From Xanthobacteraceae bacterium (GTDB lineage Bacteria; Pseudomonadota; Alphaproteobacteria; Rhizobiales; Xanthobacteraceae), in the NCBI GenBank assembly GCA_019635635.1, contig JAHBZB010000002.1, positions 705,204 through 769,203 on the forward strand: DNA of 64,000 bases, written 5' to 3'. Both the position numbers and the translations under genes were made by a program. Of this stretch, positions 62,872 to 64,000 are shown piece after piece; position 1 is the first letter of the stretch; each line of letters starts with the position of its first letter. Under the pieces are notes generated by a model. That model saw nothing but the letters and a program-made list of their open reading frames with translations. It did no database searches and was not told where the DNA came from.

Positions 62872-64000
62872 TTATTCGGCGAGCGTCCAGTTGCCGTTCT
62901 TGATTTCCAGCATCTTGAACGCGGTCAGGTCGAGACCGAGATGGTCGGTCGGCGACATGTTCACGACGCCGCCGGTGCCGATGAAGTTCTTGGTCTTTTC
63001 GATTTCGTCGCGGACCTTGGCTTTATCCTTGGCGCCGCCCGCACGCTTCATCGCTTCGATCATGATCATGAAGCCGTCGTACATGTGACCGCCGAAGGTC
63101 GAAACCGGCTGCTTGGTGTCGGCTTCGTACTTCGTCTTGTAGGCGACGACGATCTTCTTCTGCGGGTCGCTGTCCGGCAGAATGGTCGCGACCAGAAGGG
63201 CCGCCGCCGGAAGGCGAACGCCGTTCGCGGCGTCGCCAGCGAGGTCGATATACTGCTTCGAACCGACGCCGTGGCTCTGGTAGAGCGGCACCAAAATGCC
63301 GAGCTGGCGATAGTTGCGGGTCACGATCGCCGGACCCTGACCGAAGCCGGTGTTGACCACCGCCTGCACGCCCGCCTTCGCCTTGATGTTGGTGAGCTGC
63401 GGAGTCATGTCGCTGTCACGCGGACCATAGGTTTCCTCGTGCAGCACCTCGATGCCGTACTTCTTGACGACCGTCATGCACTGGTCGCGCATGGATTTGC
63501 CGAAGGCGTCGGTGCCCGAGATGATCGCGATCTTGGTGAGCTTGCGCTTCTGGAGGTCCACGAAAATCTTTTCGCAGGCCATCAGATCGGTGTGCGGCGT
63601 CTTGAAGTTCCATTTGAACTTCGGATCGGCCGCAACCACGGCGCCCGCGAAATTGATCAGCGGGATTTTCGCCTCTTCGGCGAGCGGGATGATTGCCATC
63701 GTGGTCGCAGTCGTCGAACCCGCGAGCAGCGCGTCGACCTTGTCTTCCTCGATCAGGCGCGTCGCAAAGGTGCGGGCCTGGTTCGGGTCGCCGCCATCGT
63801 CATAGATAACGACTTCGAGTTTCTGGCCGTTGATGCCGCCCTGCTTGTTGATTTCGGCGGCGTAGATTTCAAGCGTGCGCTTCTCGGGATCGCCGAGGAA
63901 CGACGCCGGCCCGGTGACCGAAAGCACCGCGCCGATCTTGATCTGCGCATCCGCGACGGTCGCCGACGCGAACACAAAAACCGCAACCGCAAACACTTTA
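62872..64000 (-). CDS. Branched-chain amino acid-type ABC transporter substrate-binding protein, 5' end outside window
   Basis: Periplasmic type I receptor of the LivJ/LivK fold. The signal peptide is cut: the frame is open to the window edge, the visible part begins KVFAVAVFVFASATVADA with likely cleavage at ADA, and the GTG at 63996 is probably internal. The mature part, about 357 residues, has IKIGAVLSVTGPASFLGDPEKR, YDDGGDPNQARTFATRLIEED and LLAGSTTATTMAIIPLAEEAKIPLINFAGA. Downstream hydrolase and P450 genes suggest a ligand other than amino acids, such as an aromatic or terpenoid acid. Confidence 0.93.
   Translation of the reverse strand, partial: KVFAVAVFVFASATVADAQIKIGAVLSVTGPASFLGDPEKRTLEIYAAEINKQGGINGQKLEVVIYDDGGDPNQARTFATRLIEEDKVDALLAGSTTATTMAIIPLAEEAKIPLINFAGAVVAADPKFKWNFKTPHTDLMACEKIFVDLQKRKLTKIAIISGTDAFGKSMRDQCMTVVKKYGIEVLHEETYGPRDSDMTPQLTNIKAKAGVQAVVNTGFGQGPAIVTRNYRQLGILVPLYQSHGVGSKQYIDLAGDAANGVRLPAAALLVATILPDSDPQKKIVVAYKTKYEADTKQPVSTFGGHMYDGFMIMIEAMKRAGGAKDKAKVRDEIEKTKNFIGTGGVVNMSPTDHLGLDLTAFKMLEIKNGNWTLAE

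Overview
The window looks like ordinary chromosome of a high-GC alphaproteobacterium of the order Hyphomicrobiales, probably near the Bradyrhizobiaceae/Nitrobacteraceae/Xanthobacteraceae. This rests on overall gene style: MdoH, a twin-arginine right-handed repeat protein, PBP1C with alpha-2-macroglobulin, PimCD-like acyl-CoA dehydrogenase pairs, many ABC and TRAP uptake systems, and a palindromic intergenic repeat of the kind common in that group. It is inference, not a database match. I see no rRNA, tRNA, CRISPR array, insertion sequence, integrase or prophage gene, and no clearly broken gene. About 57 protein genes fill the window and few gaps exceed 200 bases.

Layout. 1-1.5 kb: folate genes folP (5' cut by the window edge), folB and folK. 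1.6-9.1 kb: methylmalonyl-CoA mutase small subunit, a palindromic repeat, an opposing DUF817 membrane gene, then mutB, an unknown methyltransferase-like gene, the chaperone GTPase meaB and a pyroglutamyl peptidase. 9.1-10.5 kb: an exported repeat protein. 10.5-16 kb (minus): TRAP operon dctP-dctQ-dctM followed by an amidase. 16.4-17.7 kb (minus): pcaHG. 17.8-20.4 kb (minus): opgH/mdoH and an FkbM methyltransferase. 20.5-23.8 kb (plus): MDR dehydrogenase, divergent PTPS-fold protein, GT4 glycosyltransferase and methyltransferase. 23.8-31.7 kb (minus): cytochrome b561, PBP1C, alpha-2-macroglobulin. 31.9-37.5 kb (plus): a small secreted protein, then a beta-oxidation-like run (two acyl-CoA dehydrogenases, an SDR, a CoA-transferase). 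37.5-51.4 kb: a catabolic island. 51.5-56.6 kb: acyltransferase, flavoprotein, GIY-YIG, Nudix, phosphate permease and its DUF47 partner. 56.8-64 kb: an SDR, and a minus-strand operon coding a branched-chain-amino-acid-type ABC transporter, an alpha/beta hydrolase and a cytochrome P450; the binding-protein gene is cut by the right edge.

Two places deserve most attention. First, 20.5-23.8 kb holds a compact four-gene set that reads like a pathway to a modified, perhaps glycosylated and methylated, pterin; its PTPS-fold protein keeps the pterin-anchoring Glu but has lost the canonical Cys/Asp/His triad and one zinc ligand. Second, the 37.5-51.4 kb island carries three copies of one 16-bp inverted repeat (GTAAC-N6-GTTAC type) in three promoter regions, next to its own TetR gene. 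This lets most of the island be read as one autoregulated regulon for uptake and breakdown of an unknown small, perhaps sugar-like, compound.

Recurring architecture: translationally coupled overlaps (ATGA, GTGA, TGATG) join most operons, and stable hairpins sit just after both transporter binding-protein genes (dctP and the Liv-type one), as expected where the soluble binding protein is made in excess over its membrane partners.
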